A DNA stretch of 64,000 nucleotides from Maricaulis sp048270095 (GTDB taxonomy: Bacteria; Pseudomonadota; Alphaproteobacteria; Caulobacterales; Maricaulaceae), in NCBI RefSeq assembly GCF_048270095.1, contig NZ_JBLWTL010000001.1:248001-312000 (forward strand), in the 5' to 3' direction. Made by a program: the position numbers and the translations under genes. This document shows, one piece after another, positions 17,980 through 28,916 of the stretch (position 1 is the stretch's first letter; the number at the start of each line of letters is the position of its first letter). Under the pieces are notes generated by a model that did not search any database, was not told the DNA's origin, and worked only from the letters and a program-made list of their open reading frames with translations.

Positions 17980-19163
17980 GCAAGCCTGCTGATACAGAGC
18001 AATCAGACTCACCGCCGCCGGTCGCCCCGGCGGCGGTTCGTCGTTTGCGGCTGACTGATTTTCGCGGCTATCAGGTCCTCGACCTTGAAGTGGATGCCAG
18101 GCCGGTCGCGCTGTTTGGCGAAAACGGATCGGGCAAGACCAATTTGCTTGAGGCGCTTTCCTTCCTCGCGCCAGGGCGGGGCCTGCGCTCGGCCGGTGCC
18201 GACGGCGTTGCGCGCAAGCAGGACGGCGTCGCGGCCCCGGCCTGGGCGGTATTTGCGGAAATCGAAAACAGTGATGGCCGCTTCAAGCTTGGCGTCGGAG
18301 CGCGCAGCGGCGGCCGGCGGGAAACCCGTATTGATGGTGACCCCGCCCAGCAGGTCGAACTCTCCCGGCTAATCCCCATGATCTGGCTGACCCCGGCCCA
18401 GGACCGGCTGTTTGCCGGTCCCCGAGCCGATCGGCTGAAATTCTTCGACCGCCTCGTCTACGCTGCCGATCCGGTGCATGCCGAGGCGGCGACAGCGTAT
18501 GAAAAGACCCGTATACGGCGCCAGCGCCTGCTTGATGATGGTGGCGCTGATCCGGTCTGGATCGATGCGCTTGAGACCGAGATGGCGGGCCATGGTGTCG
18601 CTGTCGCGGCCGCACGGCTTGAAGCACTGATCCGGTTGCAGGCGGAGATCGATGCCCGGCCGGAAGGGGCCTTTCCCCAGGCCGACCTCGCGCTCGATGG
18701 TGTCGTCGAGGCCGATCTCGCCTCCGGCGTCGCCGCGCCTGAGGCGGAGGACCGGTTTGCGCGTGCCCTGAGAGAGGGGCGGGGCCGCGACGGCGCTGTG
18801 GGGCGCACCCTGACGCGTGGGCCGCATCGAACCGAGCTGGCGACCCGGCATCGCGACAAGGACCAGCCCGCCGGCGATTGCTCTACCGGTGAGCAGAAAG
18901 CCTTGATCCTCACCCTTGCGCTGGCCCAGGCCCGGGTCCTTGCTGTCCGAAGCTCGCTCGCGCCACTCCTCCTGTTCGATGAGGCGTGCGCCCATCTCGA
19001 TGCGGCACGGCGTGAGGGTCTGGCCCGCGAAATCCTTGCGACCGGCTCCCAGGCCTGGCTGACGGGCGTCGAGCGTGTCTTGTTCGAGCCCTTCGGGCCA
19101 GCAGCCCAATATCTGAAAGTCGAACACGGGCAGATTGCGCAACCGGCCCCGGCCGGTGATTGA
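17976..19163 (+). CDS. recF: DNA replication and repair protein RecF
   Basis: 395 residues from a GTG start that overlaps the dnaN stop by 4 nt. Walker A GENGSGKTNLLEAL, the ABC-type signature region CSTGEQKALILTLALAQA and Walker B LLLFDEACAHLDAARR mark an SMC-like ATPase. RecF works with RecO/RecR to load RecA on gapped DNA. The N-terminal ~20 residues before RRLRLTDFRGYQ are a Pro-rich extension, so a slightly later start is possible. Confidence 0.95.
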   Translation: MSKPADTEQSDSPPPVAPAAVRRLRLTDFRGYQVLDLEVDARPVALFGENGSGKTNLLEALSFLAPGRGLRSAGADGVARKQDGVAAPAWAVFAEIENSDGRFKLGVGARSGGRRETRIDGDPAQQVELSRLIPMIWLTPAQDRLFAGPRADRLKFFDRLVYAADPVHAEAATAYEKTRIRRQRLLDDGGADPVWIDALETEMAGHGVAVAAARLEALIRLQAEIDARPEGAFPQADLALDGVVEADLASGVAAPEAEDRFARALREGRGRDGAVGRTLTRGPHRTELATRHRDKDQPAGDCSTGEQKALILTLALAQARVLAVRSSLAPLLLFDEACAHLDAARREGLAREILATGSQAWLTGVERVLFEPFGPAAQYLKVEHGQIAQPAPAGD

Positions 19164-19173
19164 GGCCAATGGC

Positions 19174-19797
19174 ATGAGTGTTGACAATCTTCTCCTTTTC
19201 GCCGGCGCCTTGCTGATCCTGTTCGTGACGCCGGGACCCGGCATTGCGGCAATGATCGCACGCACGCTCGATGCCGGCCCCTGGTACGCGGCGATGTACG
19301 GGGTGGGTATTCTGACGGGTGATATCTTCTGGTTCACGCTGGCGGTTACGGGGCTTTCTGCGGTCGCGCAGCAGCTCGAAGCGGTGTGGCTGGCGGCCAA
19401 GCTGGTCGGGGCCGGCTATCTGTTGTGGATGGCGGGAAATGCGTATTGGAGTGCCTGGACCGGCGCGCGGCCCAAACCGGTCTTCGCGGCCGGTTCCCGG
19501 CGCGGATGGGCCGGCACGTATCTGGCCGGTCTGGCGATGCCATTATCCAATCCGAAGCCGATTATCTTCTACCTCACACTGGTGCCCGCCTTCATTCCAC
19601 TGGAGGCGATCACGCCTCCGGTTTACGCTCTTATGTTGTTGATTATGCTGACCCTCGCCGTCCCCACGGCCGGGGTCTATATTGCCGCAGCTCACAAGGC
19701 GCGTGACTGGCTGAAAACCCCGGCTGTGCGGCGCGGTGCCGACATCCTGACCGGTAGCGTGATGTTGGCGATCGCGGTCGTGCTTCTGTTGCGCTGA
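19174..19797 (+). CDS. LysE/RhtB-family amino-acid exporter
   Basis: 207 residues from ATG 19174 with about six hydrophobic segments. The N-terminus LLLFAGALLILFVTPGPGIAAMIAR carries the family's conserved TPGP motif, and LAMPLSNPKPIIFYL matches the second conserved NPK block. Family members export amino acids or homoserine lactones through the inner membrane. It begins 10 bp after recF and precedes gyrB, an insertion into the recF-gyrB order that is not related to replication. Confidence 0.88.
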   Translation: MSVDNLLLFAGALLILFVTPGPGIAAMIARTLDAGPWYAAMYGVGILTGDIFWFTLAVTGLSAVAQQLEAVWLAAKLVGAGYLLWMAGNAYWSAWTGARPKPVFAAGSRRGWAGTYLAGLAMPLSNPKPIIFYLTLVPAFIPLEAITPPVYALMLLIMLTLAVPTAGVYIAAAHKARDWLKTPAVRRGADILTGSVMLAIAVVLLLR

Positions 19798-19859
19798 CAG
19801 AAGACTCACGCGTGCGCGCGCGTATGGCCACAGGACTCCGTGTGCGGTAGAATAACACC

Positions 19860-22259
<2,400 letters not shown>

Positions 22260-22360
22260 TCCGGTCGGGGTCGCGTTGAGTGGCCACGGGTTGGCTGCAC
22301 CGCTGCCGCCGGGCTGGCGTTAGCCTGCTACAAGCCTGCCATTCCGGGCGGGCTGGTTGG

Positions 22361-23209
22361 CTATAGCCCCTCTGCCTTCGCCTTGCGCCAGAAGATGACG
22401 GCCAGGACCGTCGTCACGGCCGGCATCATCAGACCATATTCGCCGGTCCATAAACTGGTCTGCCCGGTATCGGTGGTGAGCGGATTGAACAGTTTGTCGA
22501 AGTAGACATTGTGCGCGGCGTGAAACATCACCGCCGGCCAGAGGCTGCCCGATTTGAAGGTGAAATAGGTCATGACCACTGACATGCCCGTGATCATGAT
22601 GGTGAAGGCCGACATTTGCAGCCAGGCTTCGCCGCCGCCATAGAAGACCACGATGGGCCAGTGCCAGAAGGCCCAGATCACGCCGCTGAACAGGGCGACG
22701 GCTCCAAACGGCATCACCTTGCGCAATTCCCAGATGAAGAAGCCGCGCCAGCCGATCTCCTCGCCGACAATCGTGCTCATCGCCCGGATCGCCCCGACCG
22801 TGCCGATCAGCGCCGCCATCACCGCGATGAGCTGCCATTGCGGTATATCTGTGAGCCCGGATTCGGCCGCCCAATCCGCCAGGGTTTCGGTGTCGGGAAA
22901 TCCTCCCAGGCCAAACGCCCAGATCAGGCCATAGGCGATTGCGACATAGGCGATCGGCACAGCAAAGGCCTGCAGGTTGAAACGCCAACGCCCCCATTTC
23001 CAGGGCAGGGAGCGGATCGAGCGGCCCTGTATCAGCAGGGTGGCGAAGGCGGCAATCGCCGGCATCCACATCAGCGGACCGACATAGAGGCTGGTCGGAT
23101 TGAGATTGACGATGGCCCAGTGAAACACGGCGCTCAGCGCGGTGACGATAACCAGGAAGATGGTGATGGACGTCCACGCCCTGCGGCGTTCAGTCGTGTC
23201 GGTGCTCAT
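22361..23209 (-). CDS. CPBP-family intramembrane metalloprotease
   Basis: 282 residues with about seven hydrophobic segments. The CPBP (Abi/CAAX-protease) motifs are clear: EEIGWRGFF (motif EExxxR), FWHWP and HAAHN, giving the catalytic Glu and His residues of Rce1-like proteases. Bacterial members process or protect against small peptides, or cleave regulators; the target is unknown here. Its promoter region on the right is the repeat-rich gap before polA. Confidence 0.85.
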   Translation of the reverse strand: MSTDTTERRRAWTSITIFLVIVTALSAVFHWAIVNLNPTSLYVGPLMWMPAIAAFATLLIQGRSIRSLPWKWGRWRFNLQAFAVPIAYVAIAYGLIWAFGLGGFPDTETLADWAAESGLTDIPQWQLIAVMAALIGTVGAIRAMSTIVGEEIGWRGFFIWELRKVMPFGAVALFSGVIWAFWHWPIVVFYGGGEAWLQMSAFTIMITGMSVVMTYFTFKSGSLWPAVMFHAAHNVYFDKLFNPLTTDTGQTSLWTGEYGLMMPAVTTVLAVIFWRKAKAEGL

Positions 23210-23330
23210 GGCGTGTCCCCGCGCTTGTGGTGCTGGTGGTTTAGGCGCGGGAGCGGGGCGGGGAAAGCGGGATGGTCCGGTCTGGCGTCCCGGTTGGGGG
23301 CCCGATGGGAGAGCTCGGCGCTGCCCCCCT

Positions 23331-23425
23331 CACCCGCCCCTGCGGGGCACCCTCTCCCCAGGGAGAGGGCGTGCGTCTTCCTTCTCCGCGAGGAGAAACT
23401 GCCCGAAGGGCGGATGAGGCGGGTG
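23331..23425. repeat. palindromic intergenic repeat in a gene-free gap
   Basis: The 432-bp gap between the CPBP gene and polA (23210-23641) has no gene I can support. Within it, outer arms cacccgcc (23331-23338) and ggcgggtg (23418-23425) enclose two inner hairpins, cctctccc/gggagagg and ttctccgcgaggagaa. This has the form of a mosaic palindromic repeat. GC-rich hairpins continue to about 23620 (for example ccccgga..tccgggg). Confidence 0.6.
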
Positions 23426-23641
23426 GTGCAAAGATGGGCGGACGAAATCGGAGCCTTAAAGGACGGCGATTAGACGCGGGCCCCCAAAAGGTTCCACAAG
23501 CCCCAAACCACCTTCCCCCGGAGGAGCGTAGCGAATTCCGGGGTCTGCCGGAGGGTGGGTCGTGCTGGCTCAATTCAGCTCCGGTTGGCCCCGGAACAAG
23601 TCCGGGGGAAGGCTATAGAGTGGCATTGGAGGGGGCGTGTT

Positions 23642-26428
23642 TCAGTGCGCCTCGCCCCAGGTCTTCCCGGCCTTCGCATCCACATCCAGCGGTACGCTGA
23701 GCTCAAGCGCTGGCCGGCAGGCCTCGCTCATGACCTTCCTGGCCAGCGCAATCATGTCATCGGCCTGGGCCTCAGGTACTTCGAAGATGAGTTCGTCATG
23801 GACCTGCAAGAGCATGCGGGCGTCGAGATTGGCGCGGGCAATAGCGTCGGGCATGCGGATCATGGCGCGGCGGATGATGTCGGCGGCGGCGCCCTGTAGC
23901 GGGGCATTGATGGCCTGGCGCTCGGCGAACTGGCGCATATTCGGGTTCTTGTCCTTGATGCCGGGGAAGTGGCAGCGGCGGCCGAAAATGGTCTCGACAT
24001 AGCCGCGGGCTTTCACCTCCTCCTTCATCTTGTCCATATAGGCCATGATGCCGGGGAATTTCTCGAAATAGGCGTTGATGAAATTCTTGGCGTCTTCGCG
24101 GCTGACATCGATCTGCTTGGCGAGGCCGAAGGCGGAAATGCCGTAGATGACGCCGAAATTGATCGCCTTGGCCTTGCGCCGCACCATCGGATCCATGCCC
24201 TCGATCGGCACGCCAAACACTTCCGAGGCTGTCATGGCGTGGATGTCGGCGCCGGTGCGGAAGGCCTGTTTGAGGGTGTCGACTTCGGCGACTTCCGCCA
24301 GCAGGCGCAGCTCGATCTGGGAGTAATCCGCCGCGACCAGGACATTGCCCGGCTCGGCGATGAAAACCTCGCGAATGCGGCGGCCTTCCTCGGTGCGGAT
24401 CGGGATATTCTGCAGATTGGGCTCGTTGGAGGACAGGCGGCCCGTCGTGGTCGCCGCTAGCGAGAAGGAGGTGTGGACGCGGCCGGTTTTGGGGTTGATC
24501 GCGGCGAAGAGCGCGTCGGCATAGGTTGATTTCAGCTTGGCGAATTGCCGGTATTCCAGCAGCGCCACGGGCAGGGCATGGCCCTCGGCGGCGAGATCGT
24601 CGAGCATGGCGGCATCGGTCGACCAGGCGCCGGTCTTGGTCTTCTTGCCACCGGGCAGACCCATCTCGTCAAACAGGATCTCGCCCAATTGCTTGGGGCT
24701 GGCGACATTGAAGCTGCGACCTGCCGCTTCATGGGCAGCGGCCTCGGCACCGGCCATTTTCTGCGCGAATTCCGAGGACAGGCGTTTGAGTTGGTCGGGA
24801 TCGACCTTGATGCCGCAATTTTCCATGCCTGAGAGCACGGCGGGCATCGGACGTTCCAGCGTCTCGTAGACGGTCGCCTTCTTCTTGGCGACCAGGGCCG
24901 GTTTCAGGATCTCCCACAGGCGCAAGGTCACATCGGCGTCCTCGGCGGCATATTCCGTCGCCTTGTCGAGGGGGACCTTGTCGAAGGTGATCTGGTTCTT
25001 GCCGGAACCGCAGACTTCCTTGAACGGGACGCAGGTGTGGCCGAGATGCATTTCGGCGAGCGCGTCCATGCCATGGCCGTGCAGGCCGGCATCCATCACA
25101 TAGGAGATCAGCATGGTGTCATCGATTGGCGCGACATCAATGCCATAGCGGGTCAGCACGCCGAGATCATATTTGAAATTCTGGCCGATCTTGAGAACCG
25201 CCGGTGACTCGAAGAGAGGCTTCAGCGCATCGAGTGCGGCCTGCATCGGCAATTGTTCCGGCGCCTTGCCGGTATCAAACATGTCGCCAGTGCCTTGCGG
25301 ATCGATATGGGCAAGCGGGATATAGCAGGCTTGGCCCGGCGCTGTGGCCATGGAGATTCCCACCAGGCCGGCGGCATTGGAGGACAGCGCATCGGTCTCG
25401 GTATCGACGGCGATCACGCCGGCGGTATAGCAGCGCTCGATCCAGTCCTTGAGCTGCGCCATGGTGGTGACGCACGCATATTGCGAGCGGTCGATGGGCG
25501 CTGTCGCTGAGCCGGTTTCGTCGGCGGCGGGTCCGCCGAGCGTTTCCTCGACCTTGCGGGTAAAGGTGCGAAATTCCATCTTTTTCAGGAAGGTGACCAG
25601 GGTCTCCGCATCGGGATCGGTAATGCCGAACTCATCGAGCCCCGCATTGAGCGGGCTGTCGCAATCGAGCGTCACCAGGGTGCGCGACATGCGCGCATCA
25701 TCGCCGTGGGCGAGGAGTTTTTCGCGGCGGGCATTCTGTTTGATCTCCCCGGCACGCTCCAGCAGCGTGTCGAGGTCACCATATTCATTGATCAGGAGCG
25801 CGGCCGTCTTGATGCCGATACCGGGCACGCCGGGCACATTATCGGCGCTGTCGCCGGCCAGGGCCTGGACATCGATCACGCGGTCGGGTCCGACACCGAA
25901 TTTCTCGAACACGCCATCGGCATCGATGCGCTTGTTCTTCATCGTGTCGAGCATGGAAATCTTGTCAGAGACCAGCTGCATCAGATCCTTGTCGGAGGAG
26001 ATGATGGTGACATTGGCACCCTTCGCCTCGGCCTGGCGGGCATAGGTGGCGATGAGGTCATCGGCCTCGAAATTCTCGACCTCGACGCAGGGCGCACCAA
26101 AGGCCCGCGTCGCTTCGCGGATCAGCGCGAATTGCGGCACCAGATCCTCCGGCGCCGGCGGACGGTGGGCCTTGTAGAGCGGGTAGAGATCATTGCGGAA
26201 GGTCTTGCCGGAATGGTCAAAAATCACCGCCATATGGGTCGGTTTCTCGCCGTTATTGATATCTTCCAGCAGCTTCCACAACATGTTGCAAAAGCCCTGC
26301 ACCGCCCCGACCGGCGTCCCGTCCGAGCGGGTCAGCGGCGGCAAGGCATGATAGGCGCGGAAAATATAACCCGATCCGTCGATCAGATAGACATGGCTGG
26401 AGGCATCGACGGGTCTTTGAACGGCCAT
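23642..26428 (-). CDS. polA: DNA polymerase I
   Basis: 928 residues with all three domains. The 5'-3' nuclease (1-~300) starts VYLIDGSGYIFRAYHALPP. The 3'-5' exonuclease keeps its acidic residues (IAVDTETDA, GQNFKYDLGVL, YAAEDADVTLRLW), so it should proofread. The polymerase carries AADYSQIELRLLA, RRKAKAINFGVIYG and LLQVHDELIFEV. It fills gaps in repair and removes RNA primers. It is a single gene flanked by repeat DNA. Confidence 0.97.
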   Translation of the reverse strand: MAVQRPVDASSHVYLIDGSGYIFRAYHALPPLTRSDGTPVGAVQGFCNMLWKLLEDINNGEKPTHMAVIFDHSGKTFRNDLYPLYKAHRPPAPEDLVPQFALIREATRAFGAPCVEVENFEADDLIATYARQAEAKGANVTIISSDKDLMQLVSDKISMLDTMKNKRIDADGVFEKFGVGPDRVIDVQALAGDSADNVPGVPGIGIKTAALLINEYGDLDTLLERAGEIKQNARREKLLAHGDDARMSRTLVTLDCDSPLNAGLDEFGITDPDAETLVTFLKKMEFRTFTRKVEETLGGPAADETGSATAPIDRSQYACVTTMAQLKDWIERCYTAGVIAVDTETDALSSNAAGLVGISMATAPGQACYIPLAHIDPQGTGDMFDTGKAPEQLPMQAALDALKPLFESPAVLKIGQNFKYDLGVLTRYGIDVAPIDDTMLISYVMDAGLHGHGMDALAEMHLGHTCVPFKEVCGSGKNQITFDKVPLDKATEYAAEDADVTLRLWEILKPALVAKKKATVYETLERPMPAVLSGMENCGIKVDPDQLKRLSSEFAQKMAGAEAAAHEAAGRSFNVASPKQLGEILFDEMGLPGGKKTKTGAWSTDAAMLDDLAAEGHALPVALLEYRQFAKLKSTYADALFAAINPKTGRVHTSFSLAATTTGRLSSNEPNLQNIPIRTEEGRRIREVFIAEPGNVLVAADYSQIELRLLAEVAEVDTLKQAFRTGADIHAMTASEVFGVPIEGMDPMVRRKAKAINFGVIYGISAFGLAKQIDVSREDAKNFINAYFEKFPGIMAYMDKMKEEVKARGYVETIFGRRCHFPGIKDKNPNMRQFAERQAINAPLQGAAADIIRRAMIRMPDAIARANLDARMLLQVHDELIFEVPEAQADDMIALARKVMSEACRPALELSVPLDVDAKAGKTWGEAH

Positions 26429-26543
26429 GGGAGAATCCTCGGGATTTCGGTTTGGCGCAGACTAGCGCGCTGCGGCGCGCAGGTCATGGGGGAGTTGCGG
26501 CGGGGCATGCCATCCACGCGGTCATTCCGCGAGCGGGCGATTT

Positions 26544-26560
26544 GTGATAATATTTATCAC
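26544..26560 (+). promoter_or_regulatory. palindromic operator over the -10 region of the antitoxin gene
   Basis: A perfect inverted repeat, gtgataa-tat-ttatcac, lies 25 bp before the parD-like start in otherwise GC-rich DNA. Its AT-rich core would serve as a -10 box, so a bound RHH dimer would block transcription, as is usual for autoregulated antitoxins. Confidence 0.6.
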
Positions 26561-26584
26561 CCCGATCAGCAGGAGTGCCCCGCC

Positions 26585-26854
26585 ATGCCCAGCAGTTATT
26601 CTCTCGGTCCGCGTTTCGAAGCTCTGATGACGGAGCTGGTCAAATCCGGTCGCTATAATTCCAGAAGCGAGATCCTGCGCGATGGCTTGCGCATGGTCGA
26701 GGAGCGGGAAGCCAAGTTTGTGTCCGAGCTGGAAGAGCTGCGCGAGGCGGTCCGGCTGGGCGCCGAGAGCGGCCCGGGGATCCCTGCGGAGGATGTGCGC
26801 GCGTATCTCAAGGCGAAATACACCGCGATGGCGAGGGAGCGGGGCGAGTTGTGA
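26585..26854 (+). CDS. ParD-like ribbon-helix-helix antitoxin, apparently orphan
   Basis: 89 residues from ATG 26585 after an AGGAG ribosome-binding site. The N-terminus SSYSLGPRFEALMTELVKSGRYNSRSEILRDGLRMVEEREAK is the ParD/CC2985 type RHH fold: beta strand, helix, GRY-x-SRSE turn, helix. The C-terminal half would wrap a ParE toxin. A GTG overlapping the stop (GTGA) would start a partner, but that frame reads only ~37 codons and enters a palindromic repeat, so no full toxin follows. The palindromic operator upstream suggests autoregulation. Confidence 0.8.
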   Translation: MPSSYSLGPRFEALMTELVKSGRYNSRSEILRDGLRMVEEREAKFVSELEELREAVRLGAESGPGIPAEDVRAYLKAKYTAMARERGEL

Positions 26855-26964
26855 GGGTCGAATTTCAACGAAAAACCAAATCCTTGTCATCCCTGACGGA
26901 TGCCCCGCGAATGCGGGGCGCAGATCAGGGACCTACCCCTGAAACCAGCTGGAATTGCGGGTAG
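26851..26964 (+). pseudogene. possible remnant of a ParE-type toxin gene
   Basis: From the GTG that overlaps the antitoxin stop, the frame reads VRVEFQRKTKSLSS and then runs through repeat DNA to a TAG at about 26962. ParE toxins are ~95-100 residues and start with a beta strand similar in character (MRVxF), so the first ~10 codons may be a toxin 5' end cut off by the repeat. This rests on position and a few residues only. Confidence 0.3.
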
Positions 26965-27022
26965 GTCCCGGCTCTGCGCCCGGCTCAAGGCCGGGCATCC
27001 GGCCGGGATGACAACCGTTATG
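26887..27022. repeat. large imperfect inverted repeat (intergenic palindromic element)
   Basis: The outer ends tcatccctgacggatg (from 26887) and catccggccgggatga (to about 27012) pair imperfectly. Inside lie gcccc..gggg hairpins, and ggacctaccc near 26930 is matched by gggtaggtcc near 26961. The whole ~130 bp could fold into a long stem. Its form is that of mobile palindromic repeats in alphaproteobacterial intergenic DNA. It lies immediately after the antitoxin gene. Confidence 0.65.
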
Positions 27023-27056
27023 GTGTTGGGGTGAAGGCAACGGCTCCCGACCCCGA

Positions 27057-28592
27057 CTAACCCCCGAACCCCAACTGCCCGGCCACAATCCCGATCGCCG
27101 TGATGATCAGGATGGCGGCGATATTGAGCCGGAAGCCGGCCTTGATCATCTGGCCCTGGGTGACGGCGCCGGAGGCGTAGACGATGGCGTTGGGCGCGGT
27201 CGCGACGGGCAGCATGAAGGCGGTCGAAGCGGCAATCGCGACGGGCAGGACGAGCTGTTCCGGCGGCACGCCGGCGCTGACGGCCAGCACGCCGAGTACG
27301 GGCAGGAAGGCTGTGGTGGTGGCGACATTCGAGGTCAGCTCGGTCAGGAAAACGACGGTGGCGACCATCACCAGGATGAGTAGCGGGATCGGCCAGTCGG
27401 AGACGAAGGAGAGCTGACCGCCGAGCCAGTCCGCCAGGCCGGTTGATGACAGTGCTGCGGCCAGCGACAGGCCGCCACCAAACAGGACCACCACATTCCA
27501 CGGCAGGCGGGCGAGCCCGTCCCAATTCATCAGCGCTTCGCCGCGCGCTTCGCCCTTGGCACCGGCCGGGATCAGGAAAGTGGCCAGCGCGCCCATCACG
27601 GCGATCTGGGTATCGGTCATCTGGATCGCGACGGAGATGCCGAGCGTATCAGTGAGCCAGGCCAGAAGCGGGTTCCAGCCCCAGTTCCAGCCCTCGCCGG
27701 AGAAGAAGGGCGTCCAGGTCAGAAGTTCGGCCGGCAGGGAGCGGCCCATCCAGAGCAGGGCGACGGTGCCGAACAGGGTGGCGACGCGGATTTCCGGGAT
27801 GGTCATCTTGCCGAGGCCGATCAGCTCGCTGCGGACCATCTCTTCGGCGGCGCTGCTTTCGCCGGCGCCCTTGAGATTGAAGGCGAGCCGCGTGAGCACG
27901 AACCAGCCGACCGGGATCATCAGCAGGACCGCGGGCAGGCCCATGCCCATCCAGGTCGCGAAATCGAGCGCCTGGCCGAACTCATTGCGCAAAAAGCCGA
28001 TGGCGATGAGATTGGTCGGTGTCCCGACGGGCGTGCCCATGCCGCCGATTGAGGCCGCATAGGCGACACCGAGTGCCAGCGCCGGCGCAAAGTATTTCGA
28101 GCTGACGCCCTCGCGTTCGACTTCCTGGGCGACGCGCAGGGCGATCGGGATCATCATCAGCGTGGTGGCGGTGTTGGAAATCCACATCGACAAAAGCGCC
28201 GAGGCGAGCATGAAACCGCCGATCAGGGCCGCCGGATGGCCGCCGAATTTGGCGACGATATTCAGCGCGATGCGGGTGTGGAGATTCCATTTCTCGATGG
28301 AGAGCGCGACGATGAAACCGCCCAGCAGCAGCATCACGATCGGGCTGGCATAGGGGGCGGTGGCGCCGCCGGTGGTGGTGATGCCGAGCAGCGGGAAAAT
28401 GGCGATCGGGATCAAGGCGGTGGCGGCGATGGGTATCGCTTCGGTGGCCCACCAGCTGGCCATCAGCAAGCCGAGCGAGGCGAGCAGCCAGGCTTCGCGG
28501 CTGAGCCCGTCGGGCAGGGGCAGGAATTGCAGGCCGACGGCGAGGGCGATCCCGGTGATCAGACCGGCCTTCTGGCTCGACATCGTGGACAT
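27057..28592 (-). CDS. SLC13/DASS-family sodium:anion symporter
   Basis: 511 residues, about 11-12 hydrophobic helices. The two SNT-type sodium/substrate motifs are present, SNTATTLMMIP in the first half and SNVATTTAFLP in the second, each followed by a helix rich in small residues (GGMGTPVGTPTN and PVATAPNAIVYASG). DASS carriers take up succinate, malate, citrate or sulfate with Na+. The substrate is not decidable; the sequence is closest in form to dicarboxylate carriers. Confidence 0.88.
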   Translation of the reverse strand: MSTMSSQKAGLITGIALAVGLQFLPLPDGLSREAWLLASLGLLMASWWATEAIPIAATALIPIAIFPLLGITTTGGATAPYASPIVMLLLGGFIVALSIEKWNLHTRIALNIVAKFGGHPAALIGGFMLASALLSMWISNTATTLMMIPIALRVAQEVEREGVSSKYFAPALALGVAYAASIGGMGTPVGTPTNLIAIGFLRNEFGQALDFATWMGMGLPAVLLMIPVGWFVLTRLAFNLKGAGESSAAEEMVRSELIGLGKMTIPEIRVATLFGTVALLWMGRSLPAELLTWTPFFSGEGWNWGWNPLLAWLTDTLGISVAIQMTDTQIAVMGALATFLIPAGAKGEARGEALMNWDGLARLPWNVVVLFGGGLSLAAALSSTGLADWLGGQLSFVSDWPIPLLILVMVATVVFLTELTSNVATTTAFLPVLGVLAVSAGVPPEQLVLPVAIAASTAFMLPVATAPNAIVYASGAVTQGQMIKAGFRLNIAAILIITAIGIVAGQLGFGG

Positions 28593-28640
28593 GCAGCGCC
28601 TCCCCGGACGGTCAGGTCTCAGCCCTGCGGCCGTAAATGA

Positions 28641-28838
28641 TCAGGCTTTGCGGTCTTGCGCCGAGCCGGCCTTGACGAAGCGGCGGTCGCAATAGGGGCA
28701 TTCGACGAAATCATCCTGGCCCATTTCCAGGAAAACCCGGGGGTGTCCCAGCGCGCCGCCGCCGCCATCGCAGGCGACACGATGGCCGGTGATCGGGATG
28801 ATTTCAGACGGTGGAATCGTATTTGCGGCGTCGGCCAT
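28641..28838 (-). CDS. CHCC zinc-finger domain protein (NDUFS6-like)
   Basis: 65 residues. The motif is Cys (RVACDGGGG) ... His (LGHPRVFLEM) ... CPYC, the zf-CHCC pattern of small alphaproteobacterial proteins related to the C-terminus of mitochondrial complex I subunit NDUFS6. The role may be in complex I, inferred from that family. It lies 48 bp upstream of the SLC13 gene, same strand, and is divergent from the ABC ATPase gene. Confidence 0.82.
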   Translation of the reverse strand: MADAANTIPPSEIIPITGHRVACDGGGGALGHPRVFLEMGQDDFVECPYCDRRFVKAGSAQDRKA

Positions 28839-28916
28839 GCGTCAGCCCTCATGGACAGGGGGTAAGAGGATGCCTAGTTATGGCCTTCACCCGCTGGCCG
28901 TCAATTCCGAGGCGAC

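Noticed and set aside
23581..23610. GGAAC near 23588 as another EcfG promoter
   Set aside because: No CGTT at 16-17 nt, and it lies inside a repeat hairpin.
25706..26584. Long N-terminal extension of the ParD-like frame
   Set aside because: The frame upstream of 26585 runs antisense to polA; the antitoxin has its own ribosome-binding site, operator and family-like start.
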